NCBI RefSeq assembly: GCF_019243775.1
Contig: NZ_CP069157.1
Span: forward strand, 1,612,001 to 1,676,000
Direction of reading: 5' to 3'
DNA from: Morganella morganii
GTDB taxonomy: Bacteria > Pseudomonadota > Gammaproteobacteria > Enterobacterales > Enterobacteriaceae
Length of the DNA: 64,000 bases
A program made the translations under genes and the position numbers. Below are positions 7,923 to 17,756 of this stretch, piece by piece (within the stretch, counting starts at the first letter, position 1; every line of letters starts with the position of its first letter). Below the pieces are notes generated by a model. It was given only the letters and a program-made list of their open reading frames with translations. It ran no database searches and had not been told where the DNA came from.

Positions 7923-8915
7923 TCATTCCTTCACAGAGAAAATCAGCCAGAGAAAATAGGGTGCACCAAGTAATCCGGTCAGTAATCCGACCGGGATTTC
8001 TGCTGGTACCACCAGTGTGCGGGCGAGTGTATCGGAGAGCAGTAACAGCAGTGCACCGGCAAGGGCTGATGTCACCAGCAGAAGCCGGTGGTGCCAGCCG
8101 AAAATCATACGCATCAGGTGCGGGATAACCAGGCCGATAAAACCGATAATCCCGCTCAGTGCCACGGCAATCCCGGTGAGCAGGGCACTGATCAGCAGGA
8201 CACACTGTTGTGTCCGGCGGACATTCACTCCGGCATAATGCGCTTCTTCTTCTCCCAGCTGAATCATATCCAGCGGACGTGCCAGTCTGAATGCGGCATA
8301 AAACACAGGGAGTGCCAGTACGATAGCAGGCAGAAGCAGAGTCCAGCTGATGTGCCCGGTGCTGCCCATCATCCACAGTGAAAACTGACGTAATTCTTTA
8401 TCATCACTCAGATAATTGAGCACGCCGACAAAGGACATACTGATTGCGTTAACGGCAATACCGCACAGTAACAGACGCAGCAAAGGCTGACGGCGGCGGT
8501 TGAGCAGAAAAATCAGTCCGCTGATACAAAGTGCACCGCTGAAGGCAGTAATAATATGCAGATACAGTGTGACCGCACCATTCAGATAAGGCGCGATAAA
8601 GACAATCCCCAGTGCCACCGCAACGGCTGCGCCGCTGCTGATCCCGAGCAAACCGGGGTCTGCCAGCGGGTTGCGGAATAATCCCTGTAATAATACTCCG
8701 GCGGTGGCCAGTGCCATGCCCACCAGAACTGTCAGAACAATCCGCGGCAGACGGACAGATAACCAGATCTGCCAGAGTTGCGGGGTTACTTCACCCCGCA
8801 GGAATGCGCTGACAGAAACCGGCAGTCCGCCGGTATTCATGGCCGTCAATATCATGATCACCAACAGAAAACAGAGGCACAGGCGGCGCAGATGAAAGGC
8901 GGGCGGATTATTCAT
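7923..8915 (-). CDS. hmuU: Heme ABC transporter permease HmuU
   Basis: 330-residue FecCD-family inner-membrane permease with about ten hydrophobic segments. Family landmarks are RLPRIVLTVLVGMALATAGVLLQ near the N-terminus, RNPLADPGLLGISSGAAVAVA, and the late GFIGLVIPHLMR loop that contacts the ATPase. It forms the channel for heme delivered by HmuT. Its start overlaps the hmuT stop by 4 bp, which suggests translational coupling. Confidence 0.93.
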   Translation of the reverse strand: MNNPPAFHLRRLCLCFLLVIMILTAMNTGGLPVSVSAFLRGEVTPQLWQIWLSVRLPRIVLTVLVGMALATAGVLLQGLFRNPLADPGLLGISSGAAVAVALGIVFIAPYLNGAVTLYLHIITAFSGALCISGLIFLLNRRRQPLLRLLLCGIAVNAISMSFVGVLNYLSDDKELRQFSLWMMGSTGHISWTLLLPAIVLALPVFYAAFRLARPLDMIQLGEEEAHYAGVNVRRTQQCVLLISALLTGIAVALSGIIGFIGLVIPHLMRMIFGWHHRLLLVTSALAGALLLLLSDTLARTLVVPAEIPVGLLTGLLGAPYFLWLIFSVKE

Positions 8916-9742
8916 AACACGGCTGCTGCCTCCATCGCTTCACGTAACTGATGCAGTGTATCCGGGGTTTGTAACCCGAAGCCGAGAAACCCCATATCAT
9001 CAGCCACCAATACCCGCTTATGTTTTCCGGCAGGTGTCTGAGCCAGCCCCGGTAACTGCCAGAGATTGCCGGTGCTGCCGAGAGAAGCCAGACCGCTGCG
9101 GGTGATCACCACTAAATCGGGCTGAGCGGCAATCATTCCTTCTGCTGACAGCGGGCGATAACGGCGGAAAGAAGCGGCTGCGTTTCTTCCGCCTGCACTG
9201 CGGATAAGGCTGTCTGCCGCCGTATCTGTACCGGCTGCCATCGGAGCAGTACCGGCGTGGCTGAGCAGAAACAGTACATTCACCGGCAGTGGTGTCTGCG
9301 GTACAGCATCCAGTTTCCGGTTAATGTCAGCGACCAGTACAGCGGCGGCTGACTGTAAGGCCAGAGCCTCCGCAATCTGACGGACTTTCGCGGTAATAGC
9401 CGGTAGTTCTGCCGCAGCACTGACAGTGACGACAGGGATACCCGCCGCGCTGATCTGCGATAAAACGGCAGAAGGATAAGCCAGTTCACTGGCGAGGATC
9501 AGTGAAGGCTGAAGCGACAGCAGACCTTCCGCATTCAGAAGCCGCAGATAGCCGACATCCGGCAACTGAGTGACCTGCGGCGGATGCTCGCTGGTGGTAT
9601 CACGGGCAATTACCCTGTCACCGGCACCGAGTGCAAAAACAATCTCCGTGACATCACCGCCAAGGGTAATAATGCTGCCCTGCATACTGCGTGCAGGTGG
9701 AAAAAAACAGAGCAGCAGTAGCAGGAGGACATATTTTTTCAT
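8912..9742 (-). CDS. hmuT: Periplasmic heme-binding protein HmuT
   Basis: 276 residues with a signal peptide (MKKYVLLLLLLCFFPPARS) and a periplasmic binding protein fold of the TroA/BtuF type. IITLGGDVTEIVFALGAGDRVIARD opens the first lobe and GFLGFGLQTPDTLHQL closes the second. In this family Tyr and His residues hold heme; a Tyr lies in DVGYLRLL. It passes heme to HmuU. It overlaps hmuS by 4 bp upstream and hmuU by 4 bp downstream. Confidence 0.91.
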   Translation of the reverse strand: MKKYVLLLLLLCFFPPARSMQGSIITLGGDVTEIVFALGAGDRVIARDTTSEHPPQVTQLPDVGYLRLLNAEGLLSLQPSLILASELAYPSAVLSQISAAGIPVVTVSAAAELPAITAKVRQIAEALALQSAAAVLVADINRKLDAVPQTPLPVNVLFLLSHAGTAPMAAGTDTAADSLIRSAGGRNAAASFRRYRPLSAEGMIAAQPDLVVITRSGLASLGSTGNLWQLPGLAQTPAGKHKRVLVADDMGFLGFGLQTPDTLHQLREAMEAAAVL

Positions 9743-10806
9743 GCCGCCGCCTCACCGCTGCAGTCTGTCAGCAGGGCATTAATCTGACTGCGCCAGATCG
9801 TTTGTTCCGGTTCACCCTCGGTGCGCTGTCCGAACAGCTGGGCGATAGCCTGACCGTTTTTATCAAATAATTCCAGGCTGGTGACAATACCGTCTTTGGT
9901 GGGTTTGCGGGTAATCCAGGATTCCGCAACAGCCGATTCGATCAGATGGAGAGTGAACGACGGATTGAAAATATTGATCCAGTGCTGTCCGTCGCGGGGG
10001 CTGATATAAGGTTCAACCCGGCCAATGGCGCCGGTAAAAATCTGTACACAGCCCCGGTTGGCGACAAAGATCATAATGTCATTCTGTTCTTCCGTACACT
10101 GAGTGAGCAGGCGTGATAACGCGCTGTTATCCACCCGCTGTGCCAGGGTGTTATCCACACAACGGAATGCCTGCAAGCGACTGATATTAAATCTTTTTAA
10201 CAGAACAAAAAATTGGTGAACATCCGTCATTTGCTGCCAGTGACGGGTAAATTCAGCCTGCTGCTCCGGTGTCAGTGATGTGCAGGCCGGGATGACAGCC
10301 GGTTCCGGAACAACCGGCGGGTTATCATACGCGGCGAACTGTGCTGTCAGGTGATGCCAGACCCCCATATCGGTATCAGCAGTGGTATAAATTTTGTGGA
10401 CAGCATCCCCGCGGCGATCAAAAAACTGAAGGCTGTGGCGCAGGCCGCGCGAGGTATTTTCCGCGAAGGCAAATACCGTCTGCCACTGAGACAGGAAAAA
10501 GCGTAAATCCAGCCCGTACGGGTTCAGCAGCAGGCAGGCGTGTTCCCCGAATTCAGCATTATCATAGGTGCCGGTATGTTCATGTACCGCGTGGTCATTG
10601 CGGGTGATGCTTTTCAGCTCCCCGGCGGTGCCCAGCATCCGGAAAATGGCGGGGATATCCCGGGTGAGGCGGCAGGCGTCATAACCGGCCCGGCAGTGTG
10701 CCAGTTCTGCCTCGGATATGCCCATCTCAGCGGCGATATCACGGGCGTGGATAAGATGTCCCTGTTCTTTCAGGGCAAGGTAACGGGAGAGTGTTTCACT
10801 GTGCAT
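9739..10806 (-). CDS. hmuS: Heme-degrading/heme-trafficking protein HmuS
   Basis: 355-residue cytoplasmic protein built of two homologous halves. Each half has an RNxxVHEHxGxY-like or equivalent segment and the recurring pattern LNPYGLDLRFFLSQW (first half) against FNPSFTLHLIESAVAESWITRKPT (second half). Members (HemS, ChuS, HmuS) bind imported heme and help release its iron. The ribosome site is AAGGAT just upstream of ATG 10806. It follows hemP after a 107-bp gap; in other enterobacteria the receptor gene hmuR/hemR usually sits in that place but is absent here. Confidence 0.93.
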   Translation of the reverse strand: MHSETLSRYLALKEQGHLIHARDIAAEMGISEAELAHCRAGYDACRLTRDIPAIFRMLGTAGELKSITRNDHAVHEHTGTYDNAEFGEHACLLLNPYGLDLRFFLSQWQTVFAFAENTSRGLRHSLQFFDRRGDAVHKIYTTADTDMGVWHHLTAQFAAYDNPPVVPEPAVIPACTSLTPEQQAEFTRHWQQMTDVHQFFVLLKRFNISRLQAFRCVDNTLAQRVDNSALSRLLTQCTEEQNDIMIFVANRGCVQIFTGAIGRVEPYISPRDGQHWINIFNPSFTLHLIESAVAESWITRKPTKDGIVTSLELFDKNGQAIAQLFGQRTEGEPEQTIWRSQINALLTDCSGEAAA

Positions 10807-10913
10807 AGCAGATCCTTACTTTTTCGTGATCTGCACCAAACCGGCGCAGACCGGATAACCGGTATTAAAAAGTAAGCTGGCTGCCTTAAGGAAACAGGTG
10901 GCTGGCCTGTGTG

Positions 10914-11102
10914 TTATTTGGTCAGAATAAGTTTTCCGTTTTTAGTCCTGCGCAGGTGATATTCCTCATTCTGATGGCGGATAATAATCCGCTGCTGCGG
11001 CCCCAGGAGTGCTTCACTGCTGATAACCGTGATTTTATCTGTTGCTGTATTTTTATATCCGGTAAGTACGGATATCACAGAATTCTGATTATTTTCAGTC
11101 AT
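10914..11102 (-). CDS. hemP: HemP/YdiE family heme-uptake regulator
   Basis: Short protein of 62 residues whose C-terminus carries the HemP signature: IIIRHQNEEYHLRRTKNGKL followed by ILTK. HemP proteins precede heme-uptake genes and in some bacteria activate the receptor gene. E. coli has the homolog ydiE at the same place beside aroH, so the heme operon here occupies the ydiE position. It is the first gene of the hmu operon and lies directly behind Fur-box-like sequence. Confidence 0.86.
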   Translation of the reverse strand: MTENNQNSVISVLTGYKNTATDKITVISSEALLGPQQRIIIRHQNEEYHLRRTKNGKLILTK

Positions 11103-11130
11103 ATAATTTTATTTGATATCAATTCGCATT

Positions 11131-11145
11131 CGCAAATTATTATCA
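11131..11145. promoter_or_regulatory. Fur-box-like sequence upstream of hemP-hmuSTUV
   Basis: CGCAAATTATTATCA has a complete right half ATTATCA and a degenerate left half of the Fur 7-1-7 core. It lies 29 bp upstream of the hemP start, where iron control of heme uptake would be expected. A second AT-rich near match (GATATCAATTCGCATT) is just to its left. Confidence 0.45.
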
Positions 11146-11257
11146 GCAGCTGACGAGAGTGGTTCAAGTGATTTTTTCCGAGAGAGGGAATTTACACGGA
11201 AAAAGTGAGCGGCATCTCAACTATATGGGGAAGGAATGATAACTGCGGGTGATGAAT

Positions 11258-11283
11258 AAACAGGATGCGGGTGCATCCTGTTT
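11258..11283 (-). terminator. Terminator-like hairpin after aroH
   Basis: AAACAGGATGC (11258-11268) and GCATCCTGTTT (11273-11283) form an 11-bp perfect stem with a 4-base loop, 19 bp beyond the aroH stop. The T-tract is short. Confidence 0.65.
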
Positions 11284-11301
11284 CGTAACAAGGGAATAGT
11301 T

Positions 11302-12351
11302 TCAGCTGAAACGGGCATCCGCCGCATCAGCCAGAATATCCAGCATGGTGACGGTATCTGCCCAGCTCAGGCACGGATCGGTAATTGACTGCCCGTAAAC
11401 CGGCGCTTTGTGATTCACCAGTTTTTGTGTGCCTTCCTGAATAAAGCTTTCGGCCATAACACCGGCGATAGCCCGCGAGCCGTCTTTAATCTGCTGTGCG
11501 ACATCTTTGGCGACATCCAGCTGACGGCGGTGGATTTTCTGACAGTTGCCGTGGCTGAAATCAATCACCAGATGTTCCGGCAGATCAAACTGGCGCAGTT
11601 GATCACAGGCGTGAGCAATATCACCGGCAGCATAGTTCGGTGTCTTACCGCCGCGCATAATAATGTGCCCGAACGGATTGCCTTTGGTCTGATAAATCGT
11701 CATCTGCCCGTCTTTATCCGGTGACAGGAACATATGACCGGCCTGTGCGGCGCGGATGGCATCAATCGCAATTTTGATATTGCCGTCAGTACCGTTTTTG
11801 AAGCCGACCGGGCAGGAGAGTGCGGAGGCCATTTCGCGGTGGATCTGGCTTTCCGTGGTCCGGGCACCGATAGCCCCCCAGCTGATAAGATCCGCAATAT
11901 ACTGCCCCGTGACCATATCGAGAAACTCGGTGGCTGTCGGGACATTCAGTGCATTAACGTCGATCAGCAGTTTGCGCGCCAGCCGGATACCTTCATTGAC
12001 CTGACAGGAGTTATCCAGACGCGGATCTGAAATCAGTCCTTTCCAGCCGACCACGGTACGCGGCTTTTCAAAATAGGTGCGCATCACAATTTCAAGGCGT
12101 GAGCTGTATTTCGGCAGCAGTTCGCTCAGGCGCTGTGCGTAATCCAGCGCGGCGATCGGGTCATGCACGGAGCAGGGGCCGACAATCACCAGCAGACGCG
12201 GATCATCGCCGGTTAAAATACGTTCAATGCGGGTTCGTGATGTGGTGACATTCTTATTAATTGCTTCTGTGGCCGGAAACTCACCGGCCAGCGCAGACGG
12301 GGTGATCAGTTTGTCTATCGCCCGTGTGCGCAGTTCATCCGTTTTTTCCAT
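11302..12351 (-). CDS. aroH: DAHP synthase, tryptophan-type (AroH)
   Basis: 349 residues. It joins phosphoenolpyruvate and erythrose 4-phosphate to 3-deoxy-D-arabino-heptulosonate 7-phosphate, the first step of the shikimate pathway. Class I landmarks are VIVGPCSVHD, YFEKPRTVVGWKGLISDP, GARTTESQIHREMASALSCP and VIDFSHGNCQK. I call aroH, not aroF or aroG, from closest overall likeness (start ...TDELRTRAIDKLITPSALA) and from its place next to ppsR-ppsA, as in E. coli. The upstream region has two palindromes but no CTAG-based TrpR operator that I can see. Confidence 0.88.
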   Translation of the reverse strand: MEKTDELRTRAIDKLITPSALAGEFPATEAINKNVTTSRTRIERILTGDDPRLLVIVGPCSVHDPIAALDYAQRLSELLPKYSSRLEIVMRTYFEKPRTVVGWKGLISDPRLDNSCQVNEGIRLARKLLIDVNALNVPTATEFLDMVTGQYIADLISWGAIGARTTESQIHREMASALSCPVGFKNGTDGNIKIAIDAIRAAQAGHMFLSPDKDGQMTIYQTKGNPFGHIIMRGGKTPNYAAGDIAHACDQLRQFDLPEHLVIDFSHGNCQKIHRRQLDVAKDVAQQIKDGSRAIAGVMAESFIQEGTQKLVNHKAPVYGQSITDPCLSWADTVTMLDILADAADARFS

Positions 12352-12397
12352 AGATTAGTGCTGTCTCTGAATTCGGTCAGTTGCTGTGTTAAACCAC

Positions 12398-12413
12398 AGT
12401 GATACCGATCACA
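12398..12413. promoter_or_regulatory. CRP-like palindrome upstream of aroH
   Basis: AGTGATACCGATCACA keeps the GTGA-N6-TCAC core of a CRP site. It sits 47-62 bp upstream of the aroH start. An adjacent imperfect palindrome CTGTGTTAAACCACAG (12384-12399) overlaps it. Function is inferred only from the pattern. Confidence 0.35.
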
Positions 12414-12497
12414 ATAAACGAAAACGTGATGATTACAAGATACAATTGCAGAAAGTGGATCACCGCGGGAATGTGATCCACTTAACCGTTTCCGCTG

Positions 12498-13361
12498 TCA
12501 GAACATACGGCGGTTTAATCCCAGAGAATCGATGATTTTTGTCGATATCTCTTCCACCGAATAGTTGGTGGTATTGAGGTAGCTGATTTTGTGTTTGCGG
12601 TACAGCGCTTCCACCTCTGCCAGCTCCATCCGGCACTGACGGATTGAGGCGTAGCGGCTGTTTTCACGGCGCTCTTCGCGGATAGCAGCCAGACGCTCGG
12701 GGTCAATGGTCAGACCGAATAACTTATTATTATACGGCTTCAGGGCCGCAGGCAGCTGCAGGTTATCCATATCATCTGCGGTGAACGGATAGTTGGCGGC
12801 CTGGATACCGAACTGCATGGCCAGATACAGGCTGGTCGGGGTTTTACCGCAGCGGGAAACGCCGAGCAGAATAACCTGCGCCTGATCCATATTGCGCAGG
12901 GAGACACCGTCATCATGTGCCAGTGCGAAATCAATGGCTGCGATACGGGCATCATACTGGCTCAGATTGCGCTTGGATAAGCCGTGGGTCCGGTTGAATA
13001 TCGGCTGCGGATCCATCTGAATCTCTTTCTGAATCGGCGCGACCAGGGTTTGCACTATGTCCTGGCAGCAGCCCTGACTGCCGGTGATGGCTTCGCGCAC
13101 GTCCTGACAGATAATGGAGTAGAACACCAGAGGGCGTAACCCGGTGGTTTCAAAAATGGTATCGATTTTTTGTCTGATTTCCAGCGCGCGCTCGACAGTT
13201 GCCACGAACGGCAGGGTGTAAGCGATAATATCAATAGGGAATTGTGACAATACAGCATGACCTAATACTTCCGCCGTAATTGCCGTTCCGTCAGAAATAA
13301 AGAAGACACTCCGTGTTTCTTTATTTTGTGTATCAGAAGATGAGCCGGTTGTGATAGACAT
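12498..13361 (-). CDS. ppsR: PEP synthetase regulatory protein (kinase/pyrophosphorylase)
   Basis: 287 residues of the DUF299 (YdiA/PpsR) family. It inactivates PEP synthase by ADP-dependent phosphorylation of a threonine next to the catalytic histidine and reactivates it by Pi-dependent removal. The P-loop GVSRCGKT is at residues 167-174, after [13 protein letters not shown] near the N-terminus. It is divergent from its target ppsA across 218 bp, the usual arrangement. The first 15 residues are polar and probably disordered. Confidence 0.93.
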   Translation of the reverse strand: MSITTGSSSDTQNKETRSVFFISDGTAITAEVLGHAVLSQFPIDIIAYTLPFVATVERALEIRQKIDTIFETTGLRPLVFYSIICQDVREAITGSQGCCQDIVQTLVAPIQKEIQMDPQPIFNRTHGLSKRNLSQYDARIAAIDFALAHDDGVSLRNMDQAQVILLGVSRCGKTPTSLYLAMQFGIQAANYPFTADDMDNLQLPAALKPYNNKLFGLTIDPERLAAIREERRENSRYASIRQCRMELAEVEALYRKHKISYLNTTNYSVEEISTKIIDSLGLNRRMF

Positions 13362-13385
13362 GTTATTTATTTTCCTATGTTTTTT

Positions 13386-13475
13386 GCTGAATCGATAATC
13401 CGGAGCAACGGCACAAATAAATTAAAACATGATTATAAAGGATAAAAAAATATTGTAATCGGGTTGATCGATTCA
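13386..13475. promoter_or_regulatory. Two candidate Cra (FruR) operators in the ppsR-ppsA region
   Basis: GCTGAATCGATAAT (13386-13399) and GGTTGATCGATTCA (13462-13475) each match 11 of 14 positions of the Cra consensus GCTGAAWCGWTTCA. Cra activates ppsA in E. coli, so both sites fit, but neither is perfect. Confidence 0.45.
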
Positions 13476-13579
13476 CCTGTCTATATTCTTACAAACATTG
13501 TGATAATCTGTTTCTGATGCTCAGCAGAGCCCGTATTTCCGATTTTACCTTCTTTTGAATGTTAAAAGGATTGCTTGCA

Positions 13580-15958
13580 ATGTCCAACAATGGTCAAACC
13601 CCGTGTAATGTACTTTGGTATAACCAGTTAGGTATGAATGACGTACCCCGTGTCGGTGGTAAAAATGCGTCTTTAGGCGAAATGATAACCAATCTTTCCG
13701 GATTAGGCGTGTCTGTTCCCAATGGTTTTGCCACCACGGCACAGGCCTTCAATGACTTTCTTGAGCAAAGTGGCGTCAACCAGCGCATTTATGAGCTGCT
13801 GGATAAAACGGATGTTGACGATGTCAACCAGCTGGCGAAAGCCGGTGCGCAGATCCGCGCATGGGTAATTGATACCCCGTTCTCCGCGGAATTTGAGCAG
13901 GACATCCGTCACGCGTATGAGCAGTTGTCCGAAGGCGAGAAAGGCGCATCTTTTGCTGTGCGTTCTTCCGCAACGGCTGAGGATATGCCGGATGCCTCCT
14001 TCGCGGGACAGCAGGAAACCTTCTTAAACGTGCAGGGTATTGATGCGATCATGGTCGCCATCAAGCACGTATTTGCCTCATTATTTAATGACCGCGCGAT
14101 TTCTTACCGCGTGCATCAGGGCTATGACCACCGTGGTGTTGCACTGTCTGCCGGTGTTCAGCGCATGGTGCGTTCTGACCTCGCGTCTTCCGGCGTGATG
14201 TTTACTATCGATACCGAGTCCGGTTTTGACCAGGTTGTCTTTATCACATCCGCTTACGGGCTGGGTGAGATGGTGGTACAGGGCGCGGTAAACCCGGATG
14301 AGTTTTATGTCCACAAACCAACCCTGGAAAAAGGCCGTCCGGCTATTGTCCGCCGCACCATGGGTTCCAAGAAAATCCAGATGGTTTATGCGGATGACAC
14401 CAGCCACGGCAAACAGGTGCGTATTGAGGATGTGGATGCAGAAAAATGCAAACGTTTCTCACTGACCGACAGCGAAGTGGAAGAACTGGCAAAACAGGCC
14501 GTTACCATTGAAAAACACTACGGCCGTCCGATGGACATCGAGTGGGCGAAAGACGGTAACAACGGCAAACTGTATATCGTTCAGGCGCGTCCGGAAACCG
14601 TCCGCTCTAACCAGCAGGTGATGGAACGTTATCAGCTGAACGGCCAGAGTAATGTGCTGGTTGAAGGCCGTGCAATCGGTCACCGTATCGGTGCCGGTGT
14701 GGTCAAAGTTATCCATGACCTGAGCCAGATGGATCGTATTCAGCCGGGTGATGTGTTAGTCACTGATATGACTGACCCTGACTGGGAACCGATCATGAAG
14801 AAAGCGGCGGCGATTGTTACCAACCGCGGCGGTCGTACCTGTCACGCGGCAATCATTGCCCGTGAGCTGGGGATCCCGGCGGTGGTCGGTTGCGGCGATG
14901 CCACCGAACTCCTGAAAGAAGGCCAGGAAGTGACTGTTTCCTGTTCTGAAGGGGATACCGGTTACGTCTACGGCGGCAAACTGGATTTTGATATCCACTC
15001 TTCTGAAATCGATAAAATGCCGGAAGTGGGCACCAAAATCATGATGAACGTCGGTAACCCTGACCGTGCATTTGACTTTGCCTGCCTGCCGCATGAAGGT
15101 GTCGGCCTGGCACGTCTGGAATTTATCATCAACCGTATGATTGGTGTGCACCCGCGTGCACTGCTGGAATTTGATCAGCAGACTCCGGAATTACAGGCTG
15201 AAATCCGCAGCATGATGCAGGGCTATGATGATCCGGTTGAATTCTATATCGGTCGTCTGGTTGAAGGGATTGCCACGATTGCAGCGGCGTTCTATCCGAA
15301 GAAAGTGATTGTCCGTCTGTCTGACTTTAAATCCAACGAATATGCCAACCTGGTCGGCGGAGATATCTACGAACCGCATGAAGAGAACCCGATGCTGGGC
15401 TTCCGTGGTGCAGGCCGTTATGTGCATGATGATTTCCGTGATTGTTTCGCTCTGGAATGTGAAGCAGTGAAACGTGTGCGTAATGATATGGATCTGACTA
15501 ACGTCGAAGTGATGATCCCGTTTGTCCGTACTGTGGCACAGGCAGAAGCCGTGGTGAATGAACTGGCGGTTCATGGTCTGAAACGCGGTGAAAACGGCCT
15601 GCGTCTGATCATGATGTGTGAAATCCCGTCAAACGCACTGCTGGCAGATCAGTTCCTCGAGTATTTCGATGGCTTCTCTATCGGCTCCAACGACATGACA
15701 CAGCTGACACTGGGTCTGGATCGCGATTCCGGTGTGGTTTCCACTCTGTTTGACGAGCGTAACGATGCGGTGAAAGCGCTGCTGTCGATGGCTATCAAAG
15801 CGGCGAAAGCACGTAACAAATATGTGGGAATCTGTGGTCAGGGGCCATCCGACCACCAGGATTTTGCTGCCTGGCTGATGGAGCAGGGAATCGACAGTGT
15901 TTCTCTTAATCCGGATACTGTAGTGAAAACCTGGATTTCATTAGCAGAAAATCACTGA
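13580..15958 (+). CDS. ppsA: Phosphoenolpyruvate synthase
   Basis: 792 residues, as in E. coli. It turns pyruvate and ATP into PEP, AMP and Pi for gluconeogenesis. Domains in order: N-terminal ATP-grasp ([32 protein letters not shown]), the swivelling phosphohistidine domain with [14 protein letters not shown] (catalytic His near residue 420, the preceding Thr being the PpsR target), and the C-terminal PEP/pyruvate barrel ([34 protein letters not shown]). ATG 13580 is chosen over the in-frame ATG 13559 because it begins MSNNG like its orthologs and has AAGGA 9 bp upstream. Confidence 0.97.
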   Translation: MSNNGQTPCNVLWYNQLGMNDVPRVGGKNASLGEMITNLSGLGVSVPNGFATTAQAFNDFLEQSGVNQRIYELLDKTDVDDVNQLAKAGAQIRAWVIDTPFSAEFEQDIRHAYEQLSEGEKGASFAVRSSATAEDMPDASFAGQQETFLNVQGIDAIMVAIKHVFASLFNDRAISYRVHQGYDHRGVALSAGVQRMVRSDLASSGVMFTIDTESGFDQVVFITSAYGLGEMVVQGAVNPDEFYVHKPTLEKGRPAIVRRTMGSKKIQMVYADDTSHGKQVRIEDVDAEKCKRFSLTDSEVEELAKQAVTIEKHYGRPMDIEWAKDGNNGKLYIVQARPETVRSNQQVMERYQLNGQSNVLVEGRAIGHRIGAGVVKVIHDLSQMDRIQPGDVLVTDMTDPDWEPIMKKAAAIVTNRGGRTCHAAIIARELGIPAVVGCGDATELLKEGQEVTVSCSEGDTGYVYGGKLDFDIHSSEIDKMPEVGTKIMMNVGNPDRAFDFACLPHEGVGLARLEFIINRMIGVHPRALLEFDQQTPELQAEIRSMMQGYDDPVEFYIGRLVEGIATIAAAFYPKKVIVRLSDFKSNEYANLVGGDIYEPHEENPMLGFRGAGRYVHDDFRDCFALECEAVKRVRNDMDLTNVEVMIPFVRTVAQAEAVVNELAVHGLKRGENGLRLIMMCEIPSNALLADQFLEYFDGFSIGSNDMTQLTLGLDRDSGVVSTLFDERNDAVKALLSMAIKAAKARNKYVGICGQGPSDHQDFAAWLMEQGIDSVSLNPDTVVKTWISLAENH

Positions 15959-15980
15959 TTCAATCATTTAAAATGATTAA

Positions 15981-16008
15981 AAGCCCGGATTATTTCGGGC
16001 TTTTTTTT
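15981..16008 (+). terminator. ppsA terminator
   Basis: AGCCCG (15982-15987) pairs with CGGGCT (15996-16001), followed by a run of T to 16008, 23 bp after the ppsA stop. Confidence 0.85.
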
Positions 16009-16009
16009 C

Positions 16010-16431
16010 GTATTCAGTGTTAGAATGTCTGTGCGCACTTAAGGCAAATCAAAATAAAACCAAATCAGATACCCTGAATTACAGGCAAAAAAAAGCCTAT
16101 CATGGGCTGACAGGCAAAGACTACACACAGCAATATTTGTATTCGGAAGGTATCATTGTAATGAATAACAATACCTTTTAATTCGTTACTTGATGGCTGA
16201 TATATTAAAATAATTAAGATATGCCTGCATTAAGAATTGTCTCAATATATATATTTACTGATTGTTAGATAAGTGAAATATATTCAGAACCTCTGTCCGT
16301 ATCCGGAATAAGTCCGGTGCAATTCTCTCAATGTATATTAATATTTCAAATTATTAATGCTATTTATGAACCATATTTGAATAATTAATTAAATATATCA
16401 GAGGTGCACTTCTGCACCTCTGATTAAAAAC
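16010..16431. other. AT-rich intergenic region between convergent ppsA and ydiK
   Basis: No gene seen. It holds three inverted repeats: a weak AGCC/GGCT stem with a T8 tail read on the minus strand (about 16090-16115), AAGGTAT...ATACCTT at 16147-16178, and a perfect 11-bp stem with a 4-base loop at 16398-16423 (TCAGAGGTGCA/TGCACCTCTGA), which lies 9 bp past the ydiK stop and probably ends that gene. Confidence 0.6.
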
Positions 16432-17547
16432 TTATTCTTTTTCTGAGAGTTGTTCTTCCATATAAGCGCGAACCTCGGTCAGGTCATCTGACGGCTTCGG
16501 CACATCATTCATCCACGCTTTCAGCAGTGTGTAAGAAACTGCCAGCACGACAGGGCCGATAAAGAGCCCGATCATTCCGAGCGATAACATCCCGCCGATA
16601 ACGCCGGTCAGAATCAGTACCATCGGTAAATCCGCCCCCATTTTAATGAGGTACGGGCGCAGTACGCCATCCATGGTGGCAACAATACCGGCCCAGACAA
16701 TCATGACGACAGCCCAGGTGGTATCTCCGGTCCAGAACAGATAAATGATGGACGGGATCATAATCAGCAGCGGTCCGAGTTGTGCCACACAGCAGATAAA
16801 AATAAGCACCGTCAGGATGGCGGCAAACGGCACACCGGCCAGCCCCAACCCCAGACCACCGATAATTGCCTGAGTCAGTGCGGTGACCACCACACCCAGT
16901 GCCACGGCGCGTACAGACATCGCTGCCAGCAGTACGGCGGCATCGCCGCGCATGCCGGCGAGGCGCAGAGCAAAGTGACGGAAACCGCGCATCGCTTCTT
17001 CACCCTGAAGATAGAGCAGCGCACTGAACAGCAGCATAATCGCCAGATGGAACAGGAATTTACCGGCGCTCAGCAACTGAGTCAGGAACCAGGCCGCGCC
17101 CTGTCCGAGGTAAGGCTGGATTTTGGCCATCATCGCGTTGCCGCCGCTGGCGACCAGGGTTGTCCAACTGGCAAACAATTTCGGCCCGATAACCGGGATT
17201 GAGTCAAGCCAGTAGAGCTCCGGCAGTGTCAGCTGCCCCGGGGATTTGACCCAGCGCATCAGCGGCTCGCTGTTCTCGACAATACTGTTGATAAGCAGCG
17301 CCAGCGGAAAGACAAACAGCAGAATAATCAACATGACCATCACAGATGCGGCTATCCAGCGGCTGTTACGGACACGGCGGCGGATTGCGGTATAAACCGG
17401 CCAGGTGGCAATCACTATCATACCCGCCCAGACGAAGCCCGGAAGAAACGGACTTAATACCCAAAAACTAATGACAATGAGAATTGATATCGCTCCGACG
17501 GCGAATATTAGTTTAGGTAAATCATAACCCGGTTGCGATTTTTCCAC
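16432..17547 (-). CDS. ydiK: AI-2E family transporter YdiK
   Basis: 371-residue inner-membrane protein of the AI-2E exporter-like (PerM/YdiK/TqsA) family. It has hydrophobic pairs at the N-terminus (LIFAVGAISILIVISFWVLSP, then GFVWAGMIVIATWPVY), a central soluble stretch, and a hydrophobic C-terminal half with GVVGGML-like glycine-rich turns (LILTGVIGGMLSLGMIGLFIGP). The substrate of YdiK is not known. It is convergent with ppsA and divergent from ydiJ, as in E. coli. Confidence 0.88.
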   Translation of the reverse strand: MEKSQPGYDLPKLIFAVGAISILIVISFWVLSPFLPGFVWAGMIVIATWPVYTAIRRRVRNSRWIAASVMVMLIILLFVFPLALLINSIVENSEPLMRWVKSPGQLTLPELYWLDSIPVIGPKLFASWTTLVASGGNAMMAKIQPYLGQGAAWFLTQLLSAGKFLFHLAIMLLFSALLYLQGEEAMRGFRHFALRLAGMRGDAAVLLAAMSVRAVALGVVVTALTQAIIGGLGLGLAGVPFAAILTVLIFICCVAQLGPLLIMIPSIIYLFWTGDTTWAVVMIVWAGIVATMDGVLRPYLIKMGADLPMVLILTGVIGGMLSLGMIGLFIGPVVLAVSYTLLKAWMNDVPKPSDDLTEVRAYMEEQLSEKE

Positions 17548-17756
17548 GGATAAGTTTCCCTTTGTAAATGAATTAACTGGTTGTTCCCGATAAAGGAGCG
17601 CAAATATTGCGTTATTTTATTGCAGGCGCAAAATGAATACATTGTGTGTTAAGGTGAATATTCTCGCATGAATCATGCATCAGAATGAAGAGTTAACCAC
17701 ATAATTATATTGTCAGATTTGCAATGTGACCATTTATGATAAAAGAGCCGCAGATA

